A stretch of 64,000 nucleotides of DNA from assembly GCA_009760855.2 (NCBI GenBank), contig WPIO01000104.1, forward strand, positions 67,501-131,500. The letters are read 5' to 3'. The stretch's first letter is position 1, and each line of letters opens with the position of its first letter. This DNA is from Cristatella mucedo. Taxonomy: Eukaryota; Bryozoa; Phylactolaemata; Cristatellidae. Shown one piece after another: positions 1 to 10,858 of the stretch. The notes beneath the pieces are model-generated. The model was not told where the DNA came from. It was given only the letters and a program-made list of their open reading frames with translations, and ran no database searches. Both the position numbers and the translations under genes were made by a program.

Positions 1-260
1 GCCCCTTGTGGAAAACACGTCCGGGCGATTAGTGATTACATTCGCAATTTCATCAATCATAACATTGCTAGATGTGACGTGCGCAAGGTCGAAATGCAGA
101 TATGGTTGATTGCAGCAGGCAAAAGTGTGTCAGCACCCATGCTCACACAAACAAAGGCCGAACAACAAGGATATACTAAATGCTGCCTGTCATTAGCAGC
201 TGTATTTTAAGCTTCTTTGAAATTGACGCGATTGCTGTTATCTCGCTCTTTAATTTGCAG
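1..260 (+). other. 3' part of an intron of the type I SMYD gene
   Basis: This is non-coding sequence ending in the splice acceptor TAATTTGCAG just before position 261. Around 100-165 there is weak similarity to the 3' end of LINE family A (a run like 'gttgattgcagcaggcaaaagtgtgtcagcac'-type sequence, diverged). The first exon of the gene must lie upstream of the window. Confidence 0.6.
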
Positions 261-1004
261 ATTTACATAACGTACTTGGATGCCCAGCGAACGTTTCTCA
301 CCGCGAGAGAGCGTCGTGACTTCTTCAGCAAAGGCTACTTCTTTGAGTGCAGCTGCCCGCGCTGCGACGGCTCGCCGGCCGCCGTGGCTCGCGATCGTCG
401 CCTGCTGTCGGCACGCTGCGTCCTTGGCGACGACTGCAGCAAGCTGCCCTCGTGCGAGCACTGCGAGTCGGTCAAGGACGACGGCGCCACAGTGGCGGCG
501 CTCGACGTGAGCCACGCTGCGGCCGACGCCGTGCTGAAGCAGCTGAGCTCGGCGGCGGCGCACGGTGATTGGGCGCTCGTTGCGAAAGTGGCGCGTCGCT
601 TCCTGCTCGAGGACGGCGCGTCGCTCGGCGTGTGCAACGGGCGGGTGGCGCGCGTGCGCCAGCACCTCGTCGCCGCCTGCTACGAGCTGGCCGACGAGTG
701 GCAGCTGGGCGTCGAGCAGGGCCTCGTCCTGCTCGACGTCTGCCTCAACGTGTGCCCCGAAGGCGTCATCTACATCGGCCAGTTGCGCTCCATGCTTGGC
801 ATGATGATGTGGCGCGGGCGGCGCTTCGCCGACGCGGCACGACAGCTGTCGCAGGCAGTGGAGACGCTGCGAATCGCCTTCGGACCCGATCACCCGCTCA
901 CGGTCGAATGCCGGCGGCTGCTGGCTGCGGCGGAAGCCGAGTGTGCAGCCTCCAACGACAACGGCGTGGTTTCCTGCCATGCTGCAGCAGCAGCAGCTGA
1001 GTAG
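261..1004 (+). CDS. SMYD-type SET/MYND protein, terminal exon (type I, partial gene)
   Basis: Seen: an open exon of 247 codons plus TAG after the acceptor TTGCAG. It begins IYITYLDAQ, which aligns with the end of the SET domain, including the conserved Tyr of the (C/T)Y(L/I)D segment. The post-SET zinc motif CSCPRC follows, then a second cluster spaced C-x5-C-x5-C-x2-C (CVLGDDC, SKLPSC, EHC). The C-terminal half is Ala/Leu-rich and helical, with WQLGVEQGLVLLDV and a FGPDH segment like the TPR-like C-terminus of SMYD proteins. Family role: protein lysine methylation in nucleus or cytoplasm; the substrate is unknown here. It is closest to the exon at 63399-64000. The MYND and main SET parts lie upstream of the window, so activity cannot be judged. 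No lesion is seen. The product ends in an Ala run with interspersed Cys/Ser. Confidence 0.85.
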   Translation: MYITYLDAQRTFLTARERRDFFSKGYFFECSCPRCDGSPAAVARDRRLLSARCVLGDDCSKLPSCEHCESVKDDGATVAALDVSHAAADAVLKQLSSAAAHGDWALVAKVARRFLLEDGASLGVCNGRVARVRQHLVAACYELADEWQLGVEQGLVLLDVCLNVCPEGVIYIGQLRSMLGMMMWRGRRFADAARQLSQAVETLRIAFGPDHPLTVECRRLLAAAEAECAASNDNGVVSCHAAAAAAE

Positions 1005-1726
1005 CTGCAGTAGCTGCTTTCACTGGAAAGGCTCGCGGTCAGCAGCATGTAGCCTACAGGTAGTTCGCAGCAGGTAGCAGCGGGTAGCTCCCCCCTCGCT
1101 GCGGGTCATCGGCCTCTGACGCGGAAATTCAGCGCGACGCCTCGTGTTCATCGAGCATCAAAATGTTCTTGCGTCTACTTACCCGACGCATTCTCCTCTG
1201 AAATATATATCTGGGTCAAGGGCGTCTTCCGGTTGTGTCTCGGGTTCGCAGCGAGCGTTTCGCGACGGTGCTACTCGAGTGCGCCGGCGCCGCGCCAGCC
1301 GCGAATCTGGGCCTCGTTGACGTTACGAAGAGCGTCACCTGGCGCTGCCGTCGAAGCTGGACAACGCCCCGCGATCCTCGTCGGTGCCGGTGAAATCGCC
1401 AAAGTCGACGCGTGCGCAGAACACAGAACATTCGAGCAAAGAACATTCGAGCACAGAACAATCGAGCGAGCGGCGGCTCGAAATCGCGAAAAGACGCCCT
1501 GTCGCACAGACCATGGCTGAAAGCTAGCTGACCACTCTTAAGGAGCGTAAGCCGCGAGAGCTAGTGCCGCCCCACGACGGACGATTGCTAGCGGCTGGGC
1601 CGTGAGCGCCCTGTTCTGCGGCAGCGACAATAACGCAGATTTAGTGATGAAAACGGCTCTGCGGGACGTAATACGTTCATTATGGACGCGAGTCGGAGCG
1701 AGGCAAAAAGTCGCTGCTGTCGCTGC

Positions 1727-1730
<4 letters not shown>
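1005..1730. other. 3' flank of the first SMYD gene, no gene seen
   Basis: GC-rich sequence without a convincing coding region; open frames occur on both strands but resemble no known protein. Three imperfect 15-bp repeats (ACATTCGAGCAAAGA and variants) lie at about 1427-1474. A TATA-like run occurs near 1202-1210, too weak to call a promoter. Confidence 0.5.

Positions 1731-1782
<52 letters not shown>
1731..1782. repeat. (GA)n microsatellite
   Basis: Uninterrupted GA dinucleotide repeat of about 50 bp. Apparent Arg/Glu or Ser/Leu reading frames across it are repeat artefacts. Confidence 0.95.
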
Positions 1783-1784
<2 letters not shown>

Positions 1785-2400
1785 AAGAGAAGTCCTAATT
1801 TTTTGGAAGCCGCAATCTTCGGCATTTTTAGGATTTCTTCGCTTATGCACAGCATGGCAGCTAATTGTCTGACTGAGACACCGGCGACCATTGAGAGCTC
1901 CCCCATGCCTACTCTTCATTAAAAATGTTGCCTTAATTTACATTTCCCCCTGCATAGGTGGCTTTGTCAATGAGCGAGTGGCCTCAGGCCTTATAGCGCC
2001 ACGCTTCAAAGGCGCTGCTGTTTGGCCACTTAGTTATGCAGTGGACGTAAGAATGGAGAACTTAAGCATGCGCCATCTAGACAGCCCACTGCACTTCTCG
2101 TCAAAGATACTGGTAAGAGTAATAGAAGACTAGCTATGTGCTATATGCCGAAAACTCGAGCCGAATAAGAGCTTCTGACATCAGGTTCTAATGGAACTAA
2201 TGGCTCCCCCGAGTAAGCTCCTACTACCACCATCTAAGGAATGCTGAGGTAGGTAGAGCCTTGCTGCGTAGAGTCACGCTGAATTAATCCACAGCTTTCT
2301 GCACCACCGATGACTAATTCCTGCCTAATTGGGCCTCGTCGTCACCGGCAGTGCACCGCGCGATGTTTCAGTTTCAATCTGAGGAGGAGATTTCCGATCG
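1783..2400. other. Intergenic, nothing recognised
   Basis: No coding similarity, RNA gene or familiar repeat seen in this stretch. Confidence 0.4.
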
Positions 2401-2437
2401 CAGCTTGCCGAACGGCCGCAGGCCGTTCGGCAAGCTG
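2401..2437. repeat. Perfect 17-bp inverted repeat (hairpin)
   Basis: CAGCTTGCCGAACGGCC at 2401-2417 and its exact reverse complement at 2421-2437 are separated by only GCA. The 37-bp palindrome is GC-rich, so a cruciform or RNA hairpin would be stable. Function unknown. Confidence 0.9.
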
Positions 2438-2489
2438 GTAAAATATGGGGGCACCGCAGAAGTCCGTTCTTCGTTCTACTTCTTTTCAC

Positions 2490-3480
2490 AGTGAATATTC
2501 TCCCTCTTTTCGATCCAAGCCGATCGTCACTAGCAAAATTAAGACTTCCAATTCAACCGCGAGGTTGTCACGTGGCTGTCTGCATGTGCCGCCTCAATCC
2601 GTCCACGCCCACTAGGACGGCGAACCCAAATGATCGCATAGCGGACGACATAAGGCCGGGGAAAGAAGCAAGCATTATGCCTTTTGCGACTTCCGCTTCA
2701 GCACTTCCACTAGCACTTCCTGCGGAACGAGCGGTGAGGTCGTCGCTCGCTTCGTCAGTTGGTCTCACGTTGGAGCAGTCGTCGCTAGCAGCGGGCGTCG
2801 ATAAGCGAGGAACGCTTCGATAAGCCGTCGGTTGAAGCCAGCGCCGGGATGGCCCAGGCTGCCATCCGCAACTTAGCTCGCATCAGATAGCAGTGTCATC
2901 CGACGCTGCTATCTGCCGCGGCGGGCGCGAAGACCGATGGCGTCAGTCGCCCACCAGTGCCCGGGCTCTGATTGCCTGGGGTCAATATACCTGATTGCCT
3001 GGGGTCAATATACCTGATTTCGCAGGAAGGCAATGAGCGTGACACCTGTGTGACCGACAAGCCACCTATCTTGTGGCAATAGGGCAACGAGACCCTCGAT
3101 GCGGGCCCCGGGGTGGGCGGCGTGGCGAGAAGTTTATCGGTTGGGCTACCTTTTCACCCGCCTCTCTTCCTAAACACGGAGCGGAGGCAGATTATATCAA
3201 TGAGCTGATATCTGCGATCTCCGTGAAGCCGCCGTCTGCAGCTGCGGACGGCCGCCTATCTGCTGAGGAGCCGTGAGCAGCGGCCTTGGGCACTCCGAGG
3301 TGTCCATCCGCCCTCACCGGGTCCTGGGAGCGAGCCTAGCGCATAGCACAGTTGCTATACAACTCCGGGCACTGTATGCGAGTGTCTTCTGCCATAGCTG
3401 AGCAGCAGCTCACGACTACCTTTGCTTGTTAGGCACTAGGGCAGATCTTCACTGCACCGATTGTCCGGTGTTAATATGTA
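2490..3480. repeat. Dispersed repeat R1, copy 1
   Basis: This is one of four related blocks in the window (others near 33640, 54735 and 56560). Shared landmarks in order are: a segment around CTTCCGCTAGC and GAGCGGTGAG; a GGTCTCACGTTGGAGCAG segment; GCGTCGATAAGCG; then a minisatellite of about 22-23 bp with core GGGGTCAATATACCTG (two units here, 2972-3017); and an end near GTGTCTTCTGCCATAG. No protein is encoded. Termini are undefined, so the transposon class, if any, is unknown. Confidence 0.6.
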
Positions 3481-3589
3481 AATTACGACTATGTAAGGTA
3501 ACGAAATGTATCCACGTATCTACATAGTAACTCCACGAAGCCACTAAGACTATGCGGGTGTTAAGCCGAAGAGTTTTTTTATAGAGCAC

Positions 3590-4900
3590 TCACAGCCTAA
3601 GCGGCTTTCGATACGCATTTGGTAGCCTAAAGACTTCATCTCACCTAAAGAAAGTAGGAAGCATAGCAGAATCAGGAGGGCAGTTGAGGCAGTGAATGAC
3701 ATGGAAGTAGCAGCTCTGGACCGCTGAAAAGGATGTAACGTAGTCGGCGGCAGGAGAGTAGCTGCGGTTGCATAAGAACCTTGTAAGTGAGTTCCATAGT
3801 CTAGGACCTGCAGAGCAAAGGCTTCTGTAGCGAAAGATTTTTAAGCGGAGGAATGAAACAGTTGAATTATTGTCCATACAAGACCTCAGGGCACGAGGAG
3901 GCCGAAACTAGTGCAGTAGTTCTGCTAGGTATGGAGGAGCCAAGCCGTGGCTGGCCTTCTGGGTCAGCGTAAGAGCTTTGCTCAGTATCTATTAATCAAC
4001 CGACAGCCATCCTAGCTCTTTCAGCAAAGGAGACAAGTAGTCAAACCTCTGGGACTTGTAAACTAGCCTCGCAGCGATATTCATAGCCAGCTGCAGCAGC
4101 CTAGTGGCTTTCTTTGGTAGCCAGTCAAAAGGGAATTACAATAATCAAGCCGAGACAGAACAAGGGAGCCATTTAAATCTTTAACAAGCTTCTGTGGAAG
4201 ACAGCTTTTAAAGGAATCGGATGTGATGGCTCTGTAATAGCAGTCTTCTTAACGAAACTTTCAAAAGTTTGGCAGCAGTCGAAGACGATACCTAAATTCT
4301 GAACAGATGTGATAGTCACACAGCAGCATCACCTATCAGCAGAGCAAAGCCTTCTCAAACCAGCCGCACGCTCAATGTGTCTTATGAGTAGCAGTTCAGT
4401 TTTATCTTCTTTAAGTTGAAGAAAATTTGCCGACATGCAGGATCAAGTGCCTGCAAAGAAAACATTCAGTCTACTAGTTGCCGCAGCAGTTTCCGAATAA
4501 ATTCTAAATTACAAATGCAGCTGAGTATCGTCAGCATTAAGTATTTAGCCCTTTCAATTGTCCCATATCACTTTACCCAAAGGTTGATTACAAATAGAGA
4601 AAATCAAAGGACTGGGAGCTTGGGAGACTCGCGGCAGGTGACCGGTCTCGTGGATGAGATCTGACTTCTACACGATACGGATTGAACGCGATCGAGAAGT
4701 AAAATTTGAGCCATGCCAGCGCTTCGTCCTCCATACCAATAGTAGTTATTTCTCAATCGTTTAAGTGGGATAGTGTGATCATTAGTGTCAAAGGCAGCTA
4801 ATAGGTATAGCCGCTATTGAAAGCCCGTATTTCCCCGTCGCTGTGCAATAGACTTCGCCACCCTTCGGCAATAGACCTGTAATGCTAAGGTGGGGAACCT
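3590..4900 (-). mobile_element. LINE family B fragment, 3' part of the RT ORF
   Basis: Read on the minus strand, the region gives the C-terminal part of a non-LTR reverse-transcriptase protein (for example SLCSAGPRLWNSLTRFL at 3641-3877). Nucleotide similarity runs throughout to the copies at 26245-29300 and 40170-43170. Frames are broken by stops and indels. Family B is CR1/L2-like by its SPLLKELGWLPVEQRI block. Confidence 0.7.
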
Positions 4901-5496
4901 CCCATTGTCATCGCATTGTTCTGCTACTGTCCGCCAAGCTGCATGCATTTGAGCGGCATTTAATTATCGCTAACCGAAATTCAAAGGCTCTGGACTAGAC
5001 AAGTAGTATTCGCGCATAGGCTAAAAGTAGCACCACTTCGTGAGATGTATTTGTGGCTTAGTTCTGTCCAGTCGTGGAATCCGCTAACCCCATTTGCAAT
5101 GGTAATGATCTGGAGTCGATTATAGGGACATGATTTCAGTCCACGATCAACACCAGCATTCGTGGATTTTCTATCAGCGTTTACTCTACGTTTTCGCACA
5201 CGCTAGTCCTTGCCTGTTGCGGGAAGGATCGACGCTACCAAAAATTTCGGAAATCCGCAGGCGACTAGCAGTTCATCTGGACGGTCACAGAATAATCTCT
5301 TTGTCTAAAAAAAATTTCCATAAGCAGCAAATATGGAGGTAACTACAGCAAAGACGTATGCAATAACACACTCTTTTGATGCAAGCGTTATGCTGAACTT
5401 TAGGATATGCCACGACTTTCGCTAAATCTAGCACCGTATGGCGGCCTGGTCGTTATACTCTCTCGTGCTTATTGCCTCTTCGTAGTGGGATGATGA
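4901..5496. other. Intergenic, nothing recognised
   Basis: No convincing coding sequence or repeat family. It may be older LINE sequence beyond recognition. Confidence 0.35.
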
Positions 5497-5555
<59 letters not shown>

Positions 5556-5556
5556 T
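5497..5556. repeat. (TA)n microsatellite
   Basis: Near-perfect TA repeat of about 60 bp with single G and C interruptions. Confidence 0.95.
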
Positions 5557-5739
5557 CAGGTCTCTGCCCGTCAAGTATGTCAGAAAATGTATGACTTCCA
5601 AAGAATTCAACTTCCGCTTCTGCTTGTTCTCAGTCTCTCCGGCGCTTTGCAGCTAGTGCGGCTAACAAACGGCTTCAGCTTGATAGTATATTACATAATT
5701 AGTATTAATAATAAATATTCTTTGGAATATTTTTTGGAG

Positions 5740-6760
5740 CCTACTCTCTTTCTACTCCATTTAAATATCACGTACAGGAAGCACGACCGTTTGGTTAGTG
5801 GCAACATGCACATTGTCAGTACGAAAAAAATGCACAAACGACATATCGCAAGAAGCAAGCTGATGCTATAAGAAACATGCTCGCGATTAGCTTTCTCAAA
5901 TTTTGAGAACTCGATAGATGTCGTGACGTCATTTGCGATGGAGTTACAGGCATCGGGAACATATATACACGAACTCCAAGATTGTTCAGGTTAGTTCGCG
6001 GCATCGTTAAACGCTTTGTGTCAGAACGGTGGCGGCTATGATGCTTAGCCTGGTATACAGAAGCAAGAGATTGCAGGAACTTAAAAGTGAGCGACAAAAC
6101 GTTGAAGTCGATACAATATTATATATGGGTTCAGTGCAGGTAGACGAGAAATGATGTGTAATATTGTGACTGCGATGTTTATGACAGATAAGACCAGCTT
6201 CAGAGTTTTGCATCAGCTGTAAGCGAATGATTGCACCGACCGGTAAACCTACAAGCACAGAATTACAAAAGCCGAGCCGGGTGTCTTAAATGCACCAACT
6301 TTGATGTATTCATAATATCTTTGTCTAAGGAAGCTCTCAGCTTTTTAATGCTAAGTAGCTGAACGTAGGCAAAGTTGATTGTGGCACTGCTGTGGTCGTC
6401 TCGTGAAAGGTCACTTTGAAACAGACGCTCAGATTTCGTGCTGATTCTACAGGAGTTGTACCGCCAAAGCCTATCTACTGTGTTCGGATTTCCAATTTCT
6501 GAGTCACACTAAGTTGTTTGTGAATAGTAAGTTGCTTTTACCGCCGTCCAACGTAAAAAAAATTGCTGCCACCCATGTGCAAGTGTTGGTAATAGATGCA
6601 GCAAAAGAGTTTAAAGAATTTGATGTGCAGGGTTGGGATGGATCAAAGTGTAGGTATAGCAGCGTGTTGTCCACGTAGAAGTGAACGCCTAGATTGTGCT
6701 GGCGATCACATTGGAATGAGGAAGAGTCTAAATTGGGAAAATAAGCAGACCATCCACAGA
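5740..6760 (-). mobile_element. LINE family A, diverged fragment
   Basis: Minus-strand frames give pieces of RT: a palm-like LGVHFYVDNTLLYL around 6600 (YVDN where YADD is expected), then VGLPVGAIIRLQLMQNS near 6200, then the C-terminal part near 5900. Order and orientation are consistent with one old copy broken by indels. A related fragment lies at 57540-57800. Confidence 0.65.
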
Positions 6761-7700
6761 ACTCCGTGGTACCCCCGTACTCTATTGGTTCCTCGGATGA
6801 TCTTCGTCCGCTTGCGTCACGAGTCCGGAGTCCGGATCTCACAGACAGGATCTAAACCAATGCAGTGCAGTGCCAGTGATGCCCAGGCGAAATCACCTTC
6901 CCGAATTCATCTTTCTTCTGCTTTTTTGTCTGTCTGTCCGGCCGGATGTTTATAGCACGACCGATGAATGGCTTTAGCTTTGCAAATTAATATTTGATTA
7001 ATAGCTTTGCAAATTAATAATTAATTAAATTAATCATGCTTCTGCTGTTCATTCCGCTGCCTCTCCAGCACGTCGTTTCTGGCGGGAACTGGTTTCCCGT
7101 TCAGCTTCTTTTCTTTAATGATCTTGATTAGCATTCCTCCAAATGTATTCCATCTGCAAACTTAAGGCCTACCACTAATTCCCAACCGTTGAATTAACTG
7201 GTAAATACAAAGCACGGCAACGCAATTGTGAAACTCACTTTACAAGAAGTAGGCAGCTTTTCAATACGCCAACGCAGCCGGTCCAAGCGGAAGCACCCCG
7301 AGTACTGGAAGCCTGGAACCCATCAGATGGTGAGGTCTCGCGCCGCATGGCGTGCCAGTCAACGCACGAATCAGCGCCGGCGTTGCGGTCAACTCGCACG
7401 TGTGTCGAAACGCACGTCGAAATGGCGAGAAACGCCTCAGTCCTGGCTACAGCCACCGCAGCGATCGGCGCCCACGGTGCTGCCGTTACGCTCGTGCAGT
7501 CCTATAGAACGCACTCGCCCGAGGAGAATAAAGCTGAGCGTCTATGCGTGCGAGATGCTATACACATCGTGCGGTACACGCTTTTTCCAGCGTTTCTGGG
7601 GAATAGCGGAGCTGGCATTTTTGCGAGCAACTACGGCCGCATGCTTTGGGTCGCAACTGTTCCTGCAACTGAAGTGCGCCATTTTGTTTAGCGATGTACA
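6760..7700. repeat. Segmental duplicate of the 57.8-58.7 kb block
   Basis: Similarity to 57800-58720 runs across GATGCCCAGGYGAAAT, the GGCTTTAGCTT segment, AAAGCACGGCAACGCAA and GTCAACTCGCACGTGT, in the same order and orientation. The aligned open frame at 7347-7691 has a shorter counterpart at 58380-58571, but substitutions fall at all codon positions, so I do not call a gene. Confidence 0.6.
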
Positions 7701-8120
7701 CTAGCGCGGCCAAAAGCATGCTTTATTGTTAATCCTACTAAATACATGGATAACATAGATTATCACATTAATGTATTCTGCTGATTGACACGTGATAATA
7801 ACTATACAAGGTAAGGACTAAGCAGCTTTTACCCTGTAGGTAATTAACATAAATTAAAATTCGCTAGAAAGGTTACAGAGGATTGAATTCTAAGCTGACA
7901 TTCCGAGCTCCGGGCGCCAGCCAGGCTCAGCAGTCATTGAGGGCGTCGCTGTCTAGGGACAGACTGAGAAGGGAAAGTGCCGAGTCAATTGGTGGCGACG
8001 CAAATGATGCCGTCAGCCACTGTATTGCCGTGTCCACAACTTGCTCGTCAGCATTCTGCGTTTTTATAAAAACCGTTTACTGAGTGTGCGCTTTAGGGGA
8101 GTAAAATTCAATCGCACGCG
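7701..8120. other. AT-rich intergenic, nothing recognised
   Basis: No gene seen. Part may extend the duplicated block, since the 58.8-59.1 kb region has comparable phrases (GGTAAGGACTAAGCAG-like and CCGAGCTCCG). Confidence 0.4.
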
Positions 8121-8123
8121 TCA

Positions 8124-8215
8124 ATGCAACTGCCCTAGCACTTCTATTGCAACTGCCCTAGCATATATGCATATATACTATATATAGCATATATACTATA
8201 TGCAACTGCCCTAGC
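8124..8215. repeat. Three copies of a 16-21 bp repeat around an AT hairpin
   Basis: GCAACTGCCCTAGCA occurs three times (about 8127, 8149 and 8200). Between the second and third copies lies a self-complementary ATATATGCATATATACTATAT-type run. It resembles a local duplication product. Confidence 0.7.
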
Positions 8216-8350
8216 ACTTCTAGATCTATTAGCTGCCTTCGAAACCATTGATCATGATGTTCTACTTAAACGATTGAGAACAACGATTAATCTGGCAGAC
8301 GAGGCACTGGCATGGTTTAAATCGTGCTTGTCTGATCGTGTTCAATCCGT
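8216..8350 (+). mobile_element. LINE family A reverse-transcriptase fragment
   Basis: The frame reads DLLAAFETIDHDVLLKRL then LAWFKSCLSDRVQSV, the finger/palm block before the GVPQGS motif in CR1/L2-type reverse transcriptases. The fragment ends exactly where SMYD similarity begins (about 8354), so it marks the 5' truncation of the SMYD pseudogene. Confidence 0.75.
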
Positions 8351-8353
8351 GTC

Positions 8354-8807
8354 CGTCAGGCCGTCATCGACGACCTGACCGCCTTCTGCTCGGCGTCGCC
8401 CGACGTAGCGGCCGCTATGCCGCCTTTGGCCGACGTAATCGTGACGTACGGCCGCTTTCAGTTCAATTGGGTCGACATTCGCGGAGTAAATCCTAGCTGA
8501 TTAAACACCCTCTTTTTGTATAGCGACAGAAGAGTCTTTACAGCTATCACCACCGCTTGCAGTGGCGATAAAGAATCGCCCACCACAGGAATCGAACCCA
8601 CGACCTCGGGACCGAGGTCGTGAAAGCAACCGCCTTACCTAGTGTGCCATCACGGCTCGCGTACGCGGCGATTATGTCGGCCTGGGCATGTACCTGGCTG
8701 GATCCGTCCTAAATCATTGCTGCCTGCAGAACGTGGTTTATGCGACAACGGATGGTACGCGCTTGGAACTTCGCGCCCTGAGGCGTATCGAAATGTCGGT
8801 TGAGCCG
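8354..8807 (+). pseudogene. SMYD type I exon 1, 3' half, split by a SINE
   Basis: The first part reads QAVIDDLTAFCSASPDVAAA... to VTYGRFQFNWVDIRG. The second part (8667-8807) reads GDYVGLGMYLAGSVLNHCC then the TTDGTRLELRALRRIEMSVEP block. Both align collinearly with codons 178-270 of the gene starting at 61031. A 171-bp SINE sits between them, inside the SET domain. The 5' half with the MYND finger is missing, replaced by LINE sequence. The SET motif is NHCCLQN instead of NHSCxPN, so two key positions are lost. The exon still ends with a GT donor (GTGCGT at 8808). No exon 2 was found before the next SMYD block. Confidence 0.85.
8488..8658 (-). mobile_element. tRNA-derived SINE, full copy
   Basis: On the minus strand the head has an A-box-like TGGCACACTAGG and a B box GGTTCGATTCC, followed by GTGGTGGGCGATTC and a body ending near ATCAGCTAGGATT. 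Between the boxes is a perfect inverted repeat, ACGACCTCGG-TCC-CGAGGTCGT. Close copies are at 30286-30459 and 62134-62304. CGCGG on both sides may be a short target-site duplication. Confidence 0.8.
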
Positions 8808-8872
8808 GTGCGTACAATCCGGCTATACTCAACTCCGCTTCTCTGTGCTCTTTGCTGGTCTCTTCGTTTTCT

Positions 8873-8919
<47 letters not shown>

Positions 8920-8956
8920 TCTCTCTGTGTCTTTCTCTTTTTATGTCCATCCTATG

Positions 8957-9018
<62 letters not shown>
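8873..9018. repeat. (CT)n microsatellite in the pseudogene's intron
   Basis: Two long CT runs separated by about 60 bp; CT-rich sequence continues to about 9110. It begins 65 bp after the splice donor at 8808. Confidence 0.95.
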
Positions 9019-9019
<1 letters not shown>

Positions 9020-9119
9020 TTCTCTAGATCTCTCTTTTAACGTCTCGCTCTCACTAGCTTTTTTCTCACTCTCCAGCTCTCTATCTCCTTCTCTCTTTCC
9101 ATCTGTCAGCATTTAGCCT

Positions 9120-10150
9120 AATTTCTCTCTAGCTCGCTGTCAATCTCTCCAGATCCAGTCAGCATGCACTGACGATGCTCGCACGAGCACGTGCTTCTGC
9201 GGTTGTATTCACTGTTCCTATATGGGGAGCGACTGCTGTAAGCTAGCTGGAGATTCGCAAAGTCTGGACTAATCATATTTCTTGCAGTCTTCTTCAGCAG
9301 TATTTGTTACTTCGCCTGTATTGACGCCAAAGGGTTAGTTTTATAGCATATAATTAGAAACTAAAGAAAATGCAACAATTGTCGCTTCAATCCCTTTCCT
9401 CTAACTGAGCATAAACAAAAGCGTTGCTAGAACTTTAACCTAGTTGAGAAGCAGGCCGGCTGCAAGCTACAGCAAGCAGGTAAGCTGCTCTTAATAACCT
9501 AGGCCAGCGTTGACAGCAATGACAGAATTGACGTTGATTATTGGCATTGACTATTGACATTGACTATTGACAGCAGTTCGAGCAGCGCTCCGTGCTCTCT
9601 CGGTTTCAATCGTCATCGGGCAGTCATTGCAAGGCTAGCAGCTTTAGTGAACGGAGTTCAGCACCCTGAAGTAAACGCTGCCTCCATCTCCGGGGAGGCA
9701 GGTAGGAGATGGAGGCAGCGAGCAATGCAATACTGAAGGGCTCCCATGTGCAGTGTACATGCACTCTGCTGCTTGTAGCTGTTATGTGTATATGTTGTCT
9801 TATGTACCAAGCGTTTCCGTTTGGTTGGATCCAAACGCTGTGGGCAGCTGTGTAAGTAGATTAATGAATACAAAGTAACTGGAGTGACCAGGCGCGCCTC
9901 TTGGACTGGCTGAGCGTCGAAAACTGATTTCGCCATCTGCAGGAAATGTCCCTGCAGAAACCGCGTGAAATAGATTGCCAATCTCATCATCATCATCAAG
10001 TGCCGCATTTTGACACAGAAAGAAGAGCCTGAGCGCGGCCACCCTGCTTGCAGTGGGCACAATCAATACAAGATTGCTCGCTACAGGAATCCATCCCGAA
10101 GATTTGGGCTGCCAAGTCCGAGTACCTCATTCAAGGAATAAGATCAAGAG
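9120..10150. other. Intergenic or former intron with a SINE-like remnant
   Basis: No exon 2 of the 8.3 kb pseudogene is recognisable here. Around 10010-10135 the order of short phrases (GCTTGCAGTGGGC, a run like GATTGCTCGC, CAGGAATCC) matches a strongly diverged minus-strand tRNA-derived SINE. The rest is featureless. Confidence 0.4.
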
Positions 10151-10204
10151 ACAAAGATGGCTGAACGTCGATCGACTAATGGTTTTCCTACGACGCTGAA
10201 AACC

Positions 10205-10206
<2 letters not shown>

Positions 10207-10244
<38 letters not shown>
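10207..10244. repeat. (TA)n microsatellite
   Basis: Perfect TA repeat of about 38 bp. Confidence 0.95.
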
Positions 10245-10249
<5 letters not shown>

Positions 10250-10539
10250 CGTGTCTATTACTTAGACATACATTACTTATACGTACATATTTATAAGTTG
10301 GCGCTCCCGATAAAATCGTATAATGCCAGCATCATTAGAACAGTGAGTGGGAGGAGGAGGAAAGGATAACATGGATGGCATAGGAAAAAAAATGAGAGGA
10401 ATAAGACGGGGTAACCATACAGACATGCAGACAGACAGACAGAGAGGCAGACGGTAAAGGAGTCTGTGGCTGCTCACCGAAATCATGCGGGGATCGAGAG
10501 ATGAATGTAGAGGTAAAGAGAAAGAGACAGACAGATGTA

Positions 10540-10858
<319 letters not shown>

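Noticed and set aside
2970-3020. CRISPR-like short direct repeats (GGGGTCAATATA units)
   Set aside because: Units are contiguous with no unique spacers, degenerate, and in an animal genome; this is a minisatellite inside a dispersed repeat.
7347-7691. Possible small gene with a similar frame at 58380-58571
   Set aside because: The two frames align, but base changes fall at all codon positions and the second is truncated; it is better explained as duplicated non-coding DNA.
8590-8658. True tRNA gene on the minus strand
   Set aside because: A and B boxes exist but there is no proper acceptor stem or anticodon arm, and three copies carry the same tail, so it is a SINE.
9290-9340. Possible relic of type I exon 2 start (TTCTTGCAG followed by a CYFACIDAKG-like frame)
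   Set aside because: Only about 10 weakly similar residues; the acceptor-like TTGCAG and downstream sequence do not continue the homology.
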